64,000 bases of DNA from Mediterraneibacter gnavus ATCC 29149 (GCF_008121495.1 NZ_CP043051.1:3098683-3162682); one strand, 5' to 3'. Shown: positions 1 to 8,455, counted from the first letter of the stretch. The notes: generated from the sequence alone by a model not told the origin. Numbers and translations are program-made.

Positions 1-103
1 GGCAAATTCCGTTATAATGGAACGGGAGCAAAGACGAAAAAGAACAGAATTTATGTATCTGTTTATAAATATATTTAACAAAGACAGAGGCAGGAGTAAT
101 ACA

Positions 104-628
104 ATGGAGGAAAGAAAAAAAACAGGGAAAAGTTATCTGTGGGCACTATTTGCATTTCTTCTGGCAGTGGCCGCAGATCAATTTACAAAATGGCTGGCGG
201 TTACCTATCTGAAAGATCAGGATCCTTTGATTATAATACCGGGAGTATTTCAGTTTCGGTATCTGGAAAACCGTGGGGCTGCATTTGGAATCCTGCAGAA
301 TCGGCAGATTGTATTTGCAGTTGGAGCATTGTTGATTTTTTTTGCGGTCGTCTTCATTTACGGGAGAATTCCGCAGAAAAGAAGATTTGTTCCGTTAAGA
401 GTATGTGCGATCCTTCTGGCATCCGGCGCCATCGGAAATCTGATCGATCGTCTGGCAAGGAATTACGTAGTGGATTTCTGCTATTTCAACCTGATTGATT
501 TTCCGATTTTTAATGTGGCAGACTGTTATGTGGTAATTGGCTGCATCCTTTTTGGAATCCTGATTCTTTTCTATTATAAAGATCAGGAATTTGACTGGGT
601 ACTGCAAAAGAAAGGCTCCAGATCATGA
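104..628 (+). CDS. lspA: Lipoprotein signal peptidase (signal peptidase II)
   Basis: Membrane aspartyl protease that cleaves the signal peptide of prolipoproteins after lipid modification of the +1 Cys. The 174-residue product has the family's four hydrophobic segments and its conserved blocks: ENRGAAFGIL, GNLIDRL with the first catalytic Asp, and FNVADCYV with the second. I chose the ATG at 104 because CAGGAG lies at 91-96 and the protein then has normal family length; an in-frame ATG at 17 adds 29 polar residues and lacks a ribosome binding site. A TATAAT at 13-18 may be its -10 box, with the -35 outside the window. The stop overlaps the next start (ATGA), so it is probably translationally coupled to rluD. 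Confidence 0.95.
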   Translation: MEERKKTGKSYLWALFAFLLAVAADQFTKWLAVTYLKDQDPLIIIPGVFQFRYLENRGAAFGILQNRQIVFAVGALLIFFAVVFIYGRIPQKRRFVPLRVCAILLASGAIGNLIDRLARNYVVDFCYFNLIDFPIFNVADCYVVIGCILFGILILFYYKDQEFDWVLQKKGSRS

Positions 629-1554
629 GAGAAGAACGTTTTTTTACAGCAGAAGAGACAGTGACAAATGAGCGGATCGACAAATTTTTGTCTGCGCAGA
701 TGCCGGACAGATCCCGTTCCTATATTCAGAAACTGATCAAAGATGGATTGGTTGAAGTCAATGGAAAGCAGGTAAAAACAAATTATAAGCTGGGCAGTGA
801 GGATGAGGTGAAGCTGCAGATTCCGGAACTGGAAGTGCCGGATATTCTGCCAGAGGAGATTCCTCTTGACATCCTTTATGAGGACACCGATTTGCTTGTG
901 GTAAACAAACCTAAGGGGATGGTCGTACATCCGGCGCCAGGGCATTATACAGGGACTCTGGTCAATGCTTTGATGTATCACTGCAGGGAAAATCTTTCCG
1001 GGATCAATGGTGTGATGCGTCCAGGGATCGTACATCGGATCGATATGGATACGACAGGCTCTCTTTTGGTCTGTAAAAATGACAGGGCACATCAGATTCT
1101 GGCCGAGCAGCTCAAAGACCATTCGATCACCCGAAGATATGAAGCAATCGTTCATGGAAACTTAAAGGAGGATAGCGGCACGGTCAATGCACCGATCGGG
1201 AGACATCCGACGGACCGCAAGAAGATGAGCGTCCATGCACCCCATGGAAGAGAGGCAGTGACGCACTATCGGGTGCTGGAACGTTTTGGAAACTACACGC
1301 ATATCGAATGTGAACTGGAAACAGGAAGGACACATCAGATCCGTGTTCATATGGCAAGCATCGGACATCCGATATTGGGAGACTTGGTTTACGGACCGAC
1401 GAAGTGTCCGTTCAGACTGCAGGGACAGACGCTGCATGCAAGGATCCTTGGCTTTGTACACCCTTCTACGGGAGCGTATGTGCAGTTTGATGCCCCGTTG
1501 CCGGAGTATTTTGAAGAACTCTTAAAAAAATTGAGAAAGCAGACAGGAAATTAG
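625..1554 (+). CDS. rluD: RluA/RluD-family 23S rRNA pseudouridine synthase
   Basis: Isomerises uridine to pseudouridine in rRNA. The 309-residue protein has an N-terminal S4 RNA-binding domain (about residues 14-70) followed by the catalytic domain. The signature motif reads HRIDMDTTG at residues 137-145, with Asp140 the expected catalytic residue; the usual form is HRLDKDTSG, so the Leu/Ile and Lys/Met positions differ, which is tolerated in the family. ETGRTHQIRVH near residue 230 is the second family motif. The start overlaps the lspA stop. The lspA-rluD pairing is widespread in Firmicutes. Whether the target is the RluD site or another position cannot be decided here. Confidence 0.9.
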   Translation: MREERFFTAEETVTNERIDKFLSAQMPDRSRSYIQKLIKDGLVEVNGKQVKTNYKLGSEDEVKLQIPELEVPDILPEEIPLDILYEDTDLLVVNKPKGMVVHPAPGHYTGTLVNALMYHCRENLSGINGVMRPGIVHRIDMDTTGSLLVCKNDRAHQILAEQLKDHSITRRYEAIVHGNLKEDSGTVNAPIGRHPTDRKKMSVHAPHGREAVTHYRVLERFGNYTHIECELETGRTHQIRVHMASIGHPILGDLVYGPTKCPFRLQGQTLHARILGFVHPSTGAYVQFDAPLPEYFEELLKKLRKQTGN

Positions 1555-1555
1555 G

Positions 1556-1604
1556 AAAAAAGGAAACGGATATGTCAGAAATGTGCACATTCGATTCCTT
1601 TTTT
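1556..1604 (+). terminator. Intrinsic terminator after lspA-rluD
   Basis: AAAAAAGGAA at 1556-1565 pairs with TTCCTTTTTT at 1595-1604, with an additional CG pair beyond one mismatch. The stem is AT-rich, so it may be weak. It lies directly after the rluD stop. Confidence 0.55.
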
Positions 1605-1675
1605 GATTTTTAGGGAGACAAACACATGTTTGTGTTATATAATAAAAAAATAAATACATATGAGGTGAGAAGAGA

Positions 1676-2254
1676 ATGAAACGATTCAGTAAAAAAGAAA
1701 TTTTTTCGATTCCGAATCTGATGGGATATTTTCGGATTCTGTTAATTCCGGTGTTTTGTTACCTGTATATCACGGCAGAAACGGAACGCGAATATTTGTA
1801 TGCAGCGCTGGTTGTTCTGCTCTCCAGCCTGACAGATCTGTTTGACGGGAAGATTGCAAGGCGCTTTCATATGGTGACAGAGCTGGGAAAGGCATTGGAT
1901 CCGATCGCTGATAAGCTTACGCATGCAGCACTGGCAATCTGCCTTGCAACCCGCTATCCTATGATGTGGGCGCTGATTGCATTGATGCTGGTCAAGGAAG
2001 GTTACATGGGGGTTATGGGGCTCATATTCCTGAAGAAAGGAAAGATGCTGGATGGAGCGATGTGGTTTGGCAAGGTCTGTACTGCAGTTCTGTTTGCAGG
2101 ACTTCTTGTCCTGTTTTTGTTTTCACAGCTTGAGGCTGCTGTAGTCAATGGAATCATTATGATAATGATGGGCATTATGATCGTGACACTGTGCATGTAT
2201 GTGCCGGTATTTCAAAAAATGAAACATAAGGAGAAAAAAGATGGCGAAGAATAA
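1676..2254 (+). CDS. CDP-alcohol phosphatidyltransferase family protein
   Basis: Integral membrane enzyme that transfers a phosphatidyl group from CDP-diacylglycerol to an alcohol acceptor. The full CDP-alcohol motif DG(x2)AR(x8)G(x3)D(x3)D is present: D57, G58, A61, R62, G71, D75 and D79, with an additional Asp at 54. At 192 residues with several hydrophobic segments it resembles PgsA (phosphatidylglycerophosphate synthase), but cardiolipin-synthase-like relatives share the motif and I cannot separate them by eye. The ATG at 1676 follows GAGGTGAG. The 3' end overlaps the RNase H start by 14 bp, indicating an operon. Confidence 0.85.
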   Translation: MKRFSKKEIFSIPNLMGYFRILLIPVFCYLYITAETEREYLYAALVVLLSSLTDLFDGKIARRFHMVTELGKALDPIADKLTHAALAICLATRYPMMWALIALMLVKEGYMGVMGLIFLKKGKMLDGAMWFGKVCTAVLFAGLLVLFLFSQLEAAVVNGIIMIMMGIMIVTLCMYVPVFQKMKHKEKKDGEE

Positions 2255-2870
2255 GTATTATGCAGTAAGAAAAGGAAGGATACCGGGAATTTATCGTACC
2301 TGGAGCGAATGTCAGAAACAAGTGACGGGTTATCCGGGGGCGGTCTTTAAAGGGTTTGTGACAGAAGAGGAGGCACAGTCTTTTCTTCATCCGGGGCAGA
2401 GCGCGAAGGCAAAAGAGACACATATTTCTCATACTGCCTATCCATATGCCTATGTGGATGGATCTTATTTTCAGGGGGTTTACGGGTTTGGGGGTTTTTT
2501 AAAACTGTCTGACGAGGAGGAAGTTGTTCTGCAGGGGTCAGGAGATCATCCGGATCTTGCGAAAATGCACAATGTGGCAGGAGAGCTTCTGGGATGTATC
2601 AAAGCAGTAAAAGAAGCGGAAAAAAGGAAAATTGCAGAGCTTTCGATATTTTACGATTATCAGGGCATTGAATCCTGGGTGACCGGAGATTGGGCGGCAA
2701 AACAGGCAGGAACACAGAAATATCGCGATTTTATGAATGGCACATCCGTGAAGCTTCATTTTATCAAAGTAAAAGGACATACCGGCGTAGAGGGAAATGA
2801 ACGTGCAGACAGTCTTGCCAAAGAGGCTGTCAGTGAAAAGATTTCATTCAATCAGCTTGTGATCGAATAG
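2241..2870 (+). CDS. rnhA: Ribonuclease H with N-terminal viroplasmin-like RNA/DNA-binding domain
   Basis: Endonuclease that cuts the RNA strand of RNA-DNA hybrids. Residues 1-50 (KYYAVRKGRIPGIYRTWSEC and onward) match the caulimovirus viroplasmin / RNase HI N-terminal hybrid-binding fold. Residues 68-200 form the RNase HI domain with the carboxylates at D73, E115, D139 and D190 and the loop His180. The linker between the domains is short. It overlaps the phosphatidyltransferase gene by 14 bp. This two-domain layout is common in Clostridia. Confidence 0.88.
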   Translation: MAKNKYYAVRKGRIPGIYRTWSECQKQVTGYPGAVFKGFVTEEEAQSFLHPGQSAKAKETHISHTAYPYAYVDGSYFQGVYGFGGFLKLSDEEEVVLQGSGDHPDLAKMHNVAGELLGCIKAVKEAEKRKIAELSIFYDYQGIESWVTGDWAAKQAGTQKYRDFMNGTSVKLHFIKVKGHTGVEGNERADSLAKEAVSEKISFNQLVIE

Positions 2871-2901
2871 GTATGAAAAGAGAAAGAAAGGAATTTAAGT
2901 T

Positions 2902-3792
2902 ATGCAGATAAAGAAATTGCTGCTTCCGATTCTTGCGACAGTGATGCTCATATGTGGATGTCAGCAAAATAATGCTGTCTCCGGGCAAGATCAATTGGTT
3001 ACGGCAAGTGAAAATAAGACAACCTATACGGCACAGAATATTCCGGAATATACAGGCTCACCTTATGTGGAGCTAAACAATAACATACCTGATTTTCAGG
3101 AGTCAGAGTATACGACGGAAGTTTTTGAACAATACAGCGATCTGGATGCACTGGGGCGTTGTCAGGCTGCTTATGCCAATATCTGTCAGGAGATCATGCC
3201 GACTCAGGAACGGGGGAAAATAGGCATGATCAAGCCTTCTGGATGGCATACAGTGAAATATGACTGTGTAGATGGGAAATATTTGTATAATCGTGCGCAT
3301 CTGATCGGATTTCAGCTTGCCGAAGAGAATGCGAATGAAAAAAATCTTATCACAGGAACACGATATTTTAATGTGGAGGGAATGCTCCCGTTTGAGAATC
3401 AGGTGGCAGATTATGTCCATGAGACGAATCATCATGTCCTGTACCGTGTGACACCGGTTTATGAAGGCGATAATCTGGTAGCCAGTGGAGTCATTATGGA
3501 GGCAGCTTCTGTGGAAGATGAAGAAATTCGTTTTCATGTGTTTGTCTACAATGTGCAGCCGGGGATTTGGATTGATTATGCAACAGGAGAAAGCAGGGAG
3601 AGTGAAACTGCAGAAAGCGAAAAAAAGGATGAAGAAGTTACCTATGTAGTCAACACAAATACAAAAAAATTCCATAAACCAGACTGTAGCAGTATCCGCG
3701 ATACAAAGCAGCAGAATCGAAAAGAAACATCAGAAACAAGGGAAGAATTGATCGATCAGGGGTACTCTCCGTGTAATCGCTGCAACCCCTGA
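2902..3792 (+). CDS. Secreted lipoprotein, DNA/RNA non-specific endonuclease with C-terminal zinc-type motif
   Basis: Predicted surface-anchored nuclease of 296 residues. Residues 1-19 are a lipoprotein signal peptide with lipobox ICGC, giving lipidated Cys20. The middle part (about 70-230) resembles EndA/NucA-type beta-beta-alpha-metal nucleases: YNRAHLIGFQ around His133, then EKNLITGTRYFN. Residues 247-296 form a separate module with HKPDC and CNRCNP (His258, Cys262, Cys291, Cys294), the Ada-like metal-binding pattern often appended to such nucleases in Clostridia. Roles in nucleotide scavenging or DNA processing at the surface are inferred. It follows RNase H by 31 bp and may share its transcript. 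Confidence 0.82.
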   Translation: MQIKKLLLPILATVMLICGCQQNNAVSGQDQLVTASENKTTYTAQNIPEYTGSPYVELNNNIPDFQESEYTTEVFEQYSDLDALGRCQAAYANICQEIMPTQERGKIGMIKPSGWHTVKYDCVDGKYLYNRAHLIGFQLAEENANEKNLITGTRYFNVEGMLPFENQVADYVHETNHHVLYRVTPVYEGDNLVASGVIMEAASVEDEEIRFHVFVYNVQPGIWIDYATGESRESETAESEKKDEEVTYVVNTNTKKFHKPDCSSIRDTKQQNRKETSETREELIDQGYSPCNRCNP

Positions 3793-3848
3793 AAATGAAA
3801 GCTCTGTTTGAAAATTGTATTGAATGACGGATAAATGCAGTCTTTTTA

Positions 3849-3877
3849 TTGTTATTTAGTGCAGATTGTTGTATAAT
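3849..3877 (+). promoter_or_regulatory. Sigma-A type promoter
   Basis: TTGTTA at 3849-3854 and TATAAT at 3872-3877, separated by exactly 17 bp, 52 bp before the cytidylate-kinase-like gene. Confidence 0.65.
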
Positions 3878-3928
3878 GAGCGTATAGAAACTTCAAGAAT
3901 ATGACAGGCAAAAGGAGCGTGGAGTAAT

Positions 3929-4576
3929 ATGAAGACGAACACGATTATTACAATAGGAAGACAATTCGGAAGTGCAGGACGGGAGATCGGGTATCAGATC
4001 GCAGATTATTTCGGAATCAAGCTGTATGATAAAGAGATGCTCAGCAGAGCAGCGAAAGAAAGTGGTATCTGTGAGGAAATTTTTGAAACACATGATGAAA
4101 AGCCGACGAACAGCTTTTTGTATTCTCTCGTGATGGATACGTATTCTATGGGGTATTCGGGCGGATCCTACTCCGATATGCCAATCAACCATAAAGTATT
4201 TCTTGCACAGTTTGATGCGATTAAAAAGATTGCGGATGAAGGACCTTGTATTCTGGTAGGACGCTGCGCAGATTATGCTCTGGAATCTTATGATAATGTG
4301 GTGAACGTATTTATCCATGCTGATCTGGATGCACGTATCCGCAGGATCGCAAGAATTTATAATCTTACGGATGCCAAGGCAAAAGATATGATCATTAAAA
4401 CCGATAAAAAGCGTGCAAGTTATTATAATTATTACACGAATAAAAAATGGTCAGACTCTGAAAGCTATGAATTGTGTCTCTCAAGTTCAGAACTTGGAAT
4501 TGAAGGGACAGCAAAAGCAATCGAGCAGTATGTAATGCTGAAAGAGCAGATTCAAAGAGATGACAAAATTCTTTAG
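3929..4576 (+). CDS. Cytidylate kinase-like family protein
   Basis: Predicted P-loop nucleoside/nucleotide kinase of 215 residues. The N-terminus TIGRQFGSAGREIG (residues 8-21) is the modified Walker A of the AAA_33/cytidylate-kinase-like family (PF13189), found as a stand-alone protein in many Clostridia; substrate and role are not established. ILVGRCADYAL near residue 110 and an Arg-rich lid (DARIRRIARIYN) fit a kinase fold. It has its own promoter and a strong terminator, so it is probably monocistronic. It is not the housekeeping cmk, which has a GPSGAGKS-type loop. Confidence 0.78.
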   Translation: MKTNTIITIGRQFGSAGREIGYQIADYFGIKLYDKEMLSRAAKESGICEEIFETHDEKPTNSFLYSLVMDTYSMGYSGGSYSDMPINHKVFLAQFDAIKKIADEGPCILVGRCADYALESYDNVVNVFIHADLDARIRRIARIYNLTDAKAKDMIIKTDKKRASYYNYYTNKKWSDSESYELCLSSSELGIEGTAKAIEQYVMLKEQIQRDDKIL

Positions 4577-4588
4577 AAGTTAAAAAAC

Positions 4589-4637
4589 AGTTCCCCTTGC
4601 AGAAAAGATAAAGACTTTTACTGCAGGGGGACTTTTT
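4589..4637. terminator. Bidirectional terminator between convergent genes
   Basis: GTTCCCCTTGCAG (4590-4602) pairs with CTGCAGGGGGAC (4621-4632), with A-run before and T-run after. It overlaps the stop codon of the minus-strand TtcA-like gene. Confidence 0.8.
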
Positions 4638-5373
4638 ATGCTCTTGGATGAATGATCCGTTCGGGCCAGCCTTCGATATTTCCATCAAGGATTGCATGAA
4701 ACATCCTTTCGCGGACACCTGGATTTTCGTGATTTAACTGACGGAGAAGTTCTTTGACATATTGACGTTTTGTATATCCGTCAACAGGACACTTGCTTTT
4801 CACTACCGGAAGCTGATACTTGTTTTTAAAACCGATGACGTCTTTTTCATCTACAAACATCATTGGACGAATAACAGTCAGATCAGTACGGTCCAGATAG
4901 GTTTTCGGAGAAAATGAATAAAAACGTCCTTCGAAGATCAAGGAGAGCAGCATTGTCTCTATAATGTCATCTTTATGGTGGGCATAGGCAATTTTATTGC
5001 ATCCCATTTCTTTAATTGCCTGATTTAAGGCGCCTTTTCTCATTTTGGCACAAAGAGAGCAGGGATTGGATTCTTTACGGACATGAAAAAGAATCTCATA
5101 AATATCAGAAGATTCGATTCGGTAGGGGATATTCAGTTCCTGACATAGTGCCTGAATCGGAGAAAGATCAAAATCTTCAAATCCCAGATCTACGGTGATT
5201 GCACTGAGTTCAAATTTCTTCGGATAGAAGCGCTTGAGTCCATGTAGTGCATAGAGCAGAGTGAGGCTGTCTTTTCCGCCGGAAATTCCGACCGCAATAT
5301 GATCGCCTTCTTCAATCATTCTGTATTCATCAACCGCTTTTCGGGTATAGCTTAATAACTTCTGTAGTTCCAT
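4636..5373 (-). CDS. ttcA: TtcA-like tRNA 2-thiocytidine synthetase (PP-loop ATPase)
   Basis: Predicted to adenylate and thiolate a tRNA cytidine. The 245-residue protein has the N-type PP-loop SGGKDS at residues 31-36, the CSLC pair at Cys105/Cys108 and a third conserved Cys195 (SKCPVDG), the three cysteines that hold the iron-sulfur cluster in TtcA. AYAHHKDD around residues 129-136 is another family block. TilS lacks the Cys arrangement, so TtcA is the better call. It has its own promoter and is divergent from the TetR gene. Confidence 0.82.
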   Translation of the reverse strand: MELQKLLSYTRKAVDEYRMIEEGDHIAVGISGGKDSLTLLYALHGLKRFYPKKFELSAITVDLGFEDFDLSPIQALCQELNIPYRIESSDIYEILFHVRKESNPCSLCAKMRKGALNQAIKEMGCNKIAYAHHKDDIIETMLLSLIFEGRFYSFSPKTYLDRTDLTVIRPMMFVDEKDVIGFKNKYQLPVVKSKCPVDGYTKRQYVKELLRQLNHENPGVRERMFHAILDGNIEGWPERIIHPRA

Positions 5374-5405
5374 GGTAAAGGTCCTTTCTTTGGGTTTATG
5401 TTCCT

Positions 5406-5434
5406 ATTATAAGGTGAAAGAGATGGAATTACAA
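5406..5434 (-). promoter_or_regulatory. Promoter of ttcA-like gene
   Basis: On the minus strand: TTGTAA (complement of 5429-5434), 17 bp, TATAAT (complement of 5406-5411), about 33 bp upstream of the ATG at 5373. Confidence 0.65.
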
Positions 5435-5477
5435 TGAAGGAGTATGATTTGTCGGCATTTTCCTTTAAAACAGAATG

Positions 5478-5523
5478 TAGTACGCTGTACTATAAATAGA
5501 AAAATAAATAGTACTATGTACTA
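5478..5523. promoter_or_regulatory. Twin palindromic operators upstream of TetR gene
   Basis: Two perfect 6-3-6 inverted repeats with identical half-sites: TAGTAC-GCT-GTACTA at 5478-5492 and TAGTAC-TAT-GTACTA at 5509-5523. Centres are 31 bp apart, close to three helical turns. A TATAAA at 5490-5495 overlaps the first site. The placement 88 bp before the TetR gene suggests autoregulation; a role at the divergent ttcA promoter is less likely because that promoter ends 44 bp away. Confidence 0.7.
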
Positions 5524-5610
5524 ATTCGAGAAATGAGAAATTTGCGTTTTACAAAGGAGTATGTTATAGTGGCTTTGACAAAAAAGGAATCAACCAGAGA
5601 GGGTAGTAGA

Positions 5611-6324
5611 ATGAAAGCACAGGATCAAAAAGAGCTAATGCGGGAAAGAATCTGCGATTGTGCAAAGAGGCTATTTGAAAGAGAGGGATATGAACAGGTA
5701 TCTATGCGGCAGATTGCAGCGGAGGCAGGAATTGCAGTGGGAAATTTGACATATTACTTTTCGAAAAAGGAAGATCTGCTGAAGGAGCGTTTAAACGATA
5801 TTCAGGAAACTTTTTCAGAGAGCATCCAGCTGTTTGAAATCGATCTGGAAAGAGGAGAGATTTCAGGAAAGCCGTTCTGGGAATATGAGAATCGAACACT
5901 TTTGGAATTGCTGCTTCGATTTTTGAAAGCAGTGGAACAGTTTCAGAAGAATGCAGCTATTGTGTATGAAAATTATAGCAGACTTCAAAAAACAGTACCC
6001 GTATTTCAAGAAATGAGCAGAGAATGGACGGAGAAGATCATGACGATATACAATGGTCTTATAAAGCAGTTGTGGGAACGAAGAGTTTTCAGAAAAGAAC
6101 TGGAGTGGGACGAGTATGAAAATCTGATCTATCTTATAAAGCTGCTGACTTTTTTCGGGCAGGAAATGCATGGAGATCAGGAGTATGAAAAAAAACGGTT
6201 TACAGAAAGAATCTGCAGACTTTTGATTCCTTATATATCATGGGAATGGAAAGACACCTATACAGTCTTGTGTAAAGAAATCTGCGAGGTCTCTTTCCAT
6301 CGTATGACATTAAAATTTATCTGA
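5611..6324 (+). CDS. TetR/AcrR family transcriptional regulator
   Basis: DNA-binding repressor with an N-terminal TetR helix-turn-helix: residues about 10-60 include REGYEQVSMRQIAAEAGIAV and NLTYYFSKKEDLL. The remainder is a helical ligand-binding domain I cannot assign to a subfamily. I chose the ATG at 5611 because the HTH then starts near the N-terminus as usual. A GTG at 5569 behind AGGAG (5555-5559) is a serious alternative, and an in-frame ATG lies at 5533. A two-codon mini-ORF (ATG-TTA-TAG) follows the same AGGAG. The last 8 bp overlap the convergent aldo/keto reductase gene, whose expression it may control. Confidence 0.88.
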   Translation: MKAQDQKELMRERICDCAKRLFEREGYEQVSMRQIAAEAGIAVGNLTYYFSKKEDLLKERLNDIQETFSESIQLFEIDLERGEISGKPFWEYENRTLLELLLRFLKAVEQFQKNAAIVYENYSRLQKTVPVFQEMSREWTEKIMTIYNGLIKQLWERRVFRKELEWDEYENLIYLIKLLTFFGQEMHGDQEYEKKRFTERICRLLIPYISWEWKDTYTVLCKEICEVSFHRMTLKFI

Positions 6325-7312
6325 TAGAGTTTCGAAGCTGTTCAAATAACTGACTCATTTCTGACAGGTCAGCTTCTTCCAGATTCAGGGAGAGTGTTTT
6401 TACATTGTCGATGATCTGTTCCGGTTTCCTTGCGCCGCAGAGGACATGCAAGTCCGGAAGAGAAGCTGCAGTCAGATAGATGATCAGGTTGCTGAGGGAA
6501 CAACTATATTTTTCAGTATACGGGGTTAATTTCTGTAAAACGTTCAATATGTGCAGACGGGACTTTTGTGCCCAGAATTTATTTTTGTTGCGCACATCTG
6601 TCGGAGAAAGCACCGTGTCTTGTGTCACTTTTCCTGTGAGTAGTCCCTGTTCCAGAGGCGAGTACGCCTGGATGGAAACATGATGTTTCTGGCATACAGG
6701 TAACAATTCATCCGCAATATGTGTATCCAGAAGGCTGTATTTTTCCTGAATTACATCCAGCTGTCCAAGAGAGCAGTACTTTTCGATGATTTTGGCAGTA
6801 ACGTTGGAGGCTCCGATGGCACGGATCTTCCCTTCTTTTTTCAACTGGAGAAGAGTATCCATCGTTTCTTCCAGCGGATAGAGGGAAAAGTCAGGAGTCT
6901 GCCAGTGTGTATAGTAAATATCGATATAGTCTGTCTGCAGACGTCGGAGGCTGTCTTCCAGATTTTTACGAATTGCAGCGGCGGAAAGATCACGGTAAAC
7001 ATTGCGTCCTTCCATGACTTTATGAAAGCAAGGTGTCTCATGATCCCATTCCAGCCCGCATTTGGTGGAGAGCAGGATCCTGGAACGATTTTGCTTTATG
7101 GCTTTGCCAACTACGTTCTCACTGTGTCCGATCCCGTAGACCGGAGCAGTGTCGAACCATACGATTCCCCGATCAATTGCTTCCTCGATGGTGCGAATGG
7201 AGAGTGCATCATCATTTTCTCCCCACCAGGTGCCTCCGCCAATTGCCCAGGTACCCATTCCGATATATGGAGTTTTTAAAGTTGTTGTTCCGATTGTACG
7301 TTCTTTTTGCAT
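6317..7312 (-). CDS. Aldo/keto reductase
   Basis: NAD(P)H-dependent carbonyl reductase of the AKR (beta/alpha)8 superfamily, 331 residues. The catalytic tetrad is visible: Asp54, Tyr59 (FDTAPVYG), Lys84 (LLSTKCG) and His136 (YYTHWQ). The C-terminal cofactor region (GARKPEQIIDNV) is standard. I start it at the ATG at 7312, preceded by AAAGGA at good spacing; an upstream in-frame TTG at 7336 has none. It lies 29 bp after the recombinase gene on the same strand and may be cotranscribed. Physiological substrate unknown. Confidence 0.9.
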   Translation of the reverse strand: MQKERTIGTTTLKTPYIGMGTWAIGGGTWWGENDDALSIRTIEEAIDRGIVWFDTAPVYGIGHSENVVGKAIKQNRSRILLSTKCGLEWDHETPCFHKVMEGRNVYRDLSAAAIRKNLEDSLRRLQTDYIDIYYTHWQTPDFSLYPLEETMDTLLQLKKEGKIRAIGASNVTAKIIEKYCSLGQLDVIQEKYSLLDTHIADELLPVCQKHHVSIQAYSPLEQGLLTGKVTQDTVLSPTDVRNKNKFWAQKSRLHILNVLQKLTPYTEKYSCSLSNLIIYLTAASLPDLHVLCGARKPEQIIDNVKTLSLNLEEADLSEMSQLFEQLRNSIR

Positions 7313-7341
7313 AAGATTTATCCTTTCTTTTGTCAATTCTC

Positions 7342-8418
7342 TTAGGGTTCCCGCAAAGTGACAGCTTTTGCAGCCATGCGTCGGCGGTCCTCATCTATTG
7401 CTGCATAGTGTTTTTTGGTTGTATTGACATCCTTGTGTCCGAGTACGTCTGCGACGAGATAGATGTCACCGGTCTCTTTGTAAAGTGTAGTTCCATAAGT
7501 ACTCCGCAGTTTATGAGGGGTGATTTTTTTATTTGGCGTCACCTGGCGGGCATACTTTTTCACCATATTTTCAACTGCCTGGACTCCCATACGGCGGCGC
7601 TGCGTGGATAAAAACAGTGCGTTTTCATGTCCCGGAAGAGGAGTGGCAGCTTCCCGCGTTGTATACAAGTATTGTTTCAGGGCATGTTCGACTTCCTCGC
7701 CAAAATAGATGACCATTTCATTTCCACCTTTTCGGACGACCGTAATCCCGTTATTTTTAAAATCAACATCCTGGATATCAAGTCCCACACATTCTGATAC
7801 ACGGATTCCGGTACCAAGGAGCAATGTGATAATCGCCAGATCCCGGTTTTTAGTCTTTTCATAGTAAACTTTTTTCTGTCCGGTGAGCTCATCGCCACCG
7901 TGTTCTACAAAGTCCAGAAGAGAAGCCACCTCGTCCGTATCCAGACGGACGATTGCTTTTTCGTGCAGCTTTGGCATATCGACAAACAGTGTTGGATTTT
8001 TCTCGATGATCTGATGCTTGAAATAGTAGCCGTAAAAGCTGCGTAGGGCAGACATCTTTCTGGCAAGTCCTTTTTCCGTGTTGGTAATTTGTTTTTCCTC
8101 CGGATTTTGGTAAACCTTTAAATATTCCTGATATTCTTCGATATCGACAGGAGAGAGCTGCTCCAGATCCTGCGGGGTAAACTGATCGATGGTATAATCC
8201 TTGTATACAGGATTGTTTTCCATCAGAAAGTGAAAGAATACTCGGATATCATATGCATAAGAAATTCTTGTTTTTGCAGAGGTGGTAGGTTCTGCAGCAC
8301 GGAAATAATCTTTTGCAAAAGCCGGAAGTGTTTTTAAGATTTCCCGCAGACGCAACGTATTGTCAATATATTTTTGTTCATGATAAGTTTTTCGCTCAGT
8401 TGTCTGATTTGATTCCAT
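7342..8418 (-). CDS. Stand-alone tyrosine recombinase (XerC/D-like)
   Basis: Site-specific recombinase of 358 residues with a SAM-like core-binding N-terminal domain (about 30-150) and a catalytic domain containing all six active residues: Arg206 (TGIRVSE), Lys230, His302 and Arg305 (HKLRSTYG), His328 (LGHKDVNTT) and Tyr338. It has its own promoter. No attachment repeats, excisionase or phage genes adjoin it, so it is probably a chromosomal enzyme rather than a mobile-element integrase. It could be the chromosome-dimer recombinase or one of the orphan recombinases common in Lachnospiraceae; the long N-terminus argues for the latter. Confidence 0.85.
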   Translation of the reverse strand: MESNQTTERKTYHEQKYIDNTLRLREILKTLPAFAKDYFRAAEPTTSAKTRISYAYDIRVFFHFLMENNPVYKDYTIDQFTPQDLEQLSPVDIEEYQEYLKVYQNPEEKQITNTEKGLARKMSALRSFYGYYFKHQIIEKNPTLFVDMPKLHEKAIVRLDTDEVASLLDFVEHGGDELTGQKKVYYEKTKNRDLAIITLLLGTGIRVSECVGLDIQDVDFKNNGITVVRKGGNEMVIYFGEEVEHALKQYLYTTREAATPLPGHENALFLSTQRRRMGVQAVENMVKKYARQVTPNKKITPHKLRSTYGTTLYKETGDIYLVADVLGHKDVNTTKKHYAAIDEDRRRMAAKAVTLREP

Positions 8419-8455
8419 AAAATAAAACGCCTCGTTCTTTTTTATTTATGAAGTT

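Noticed and set aside
583..1155. 190-residue minus-strand frame inside lspA-rluD
   Set aside because: It is antisense to a well-supported gene with normal family motifs, has no site, and its composition is unlike a protein of this genome.
7342..8418. Second integrated element driven by the tyrosine recombinase
   Set aside because: No excisionase, phage or transfer genes and no flanking repeats; the neighbours are ordinary chromosomal genes.
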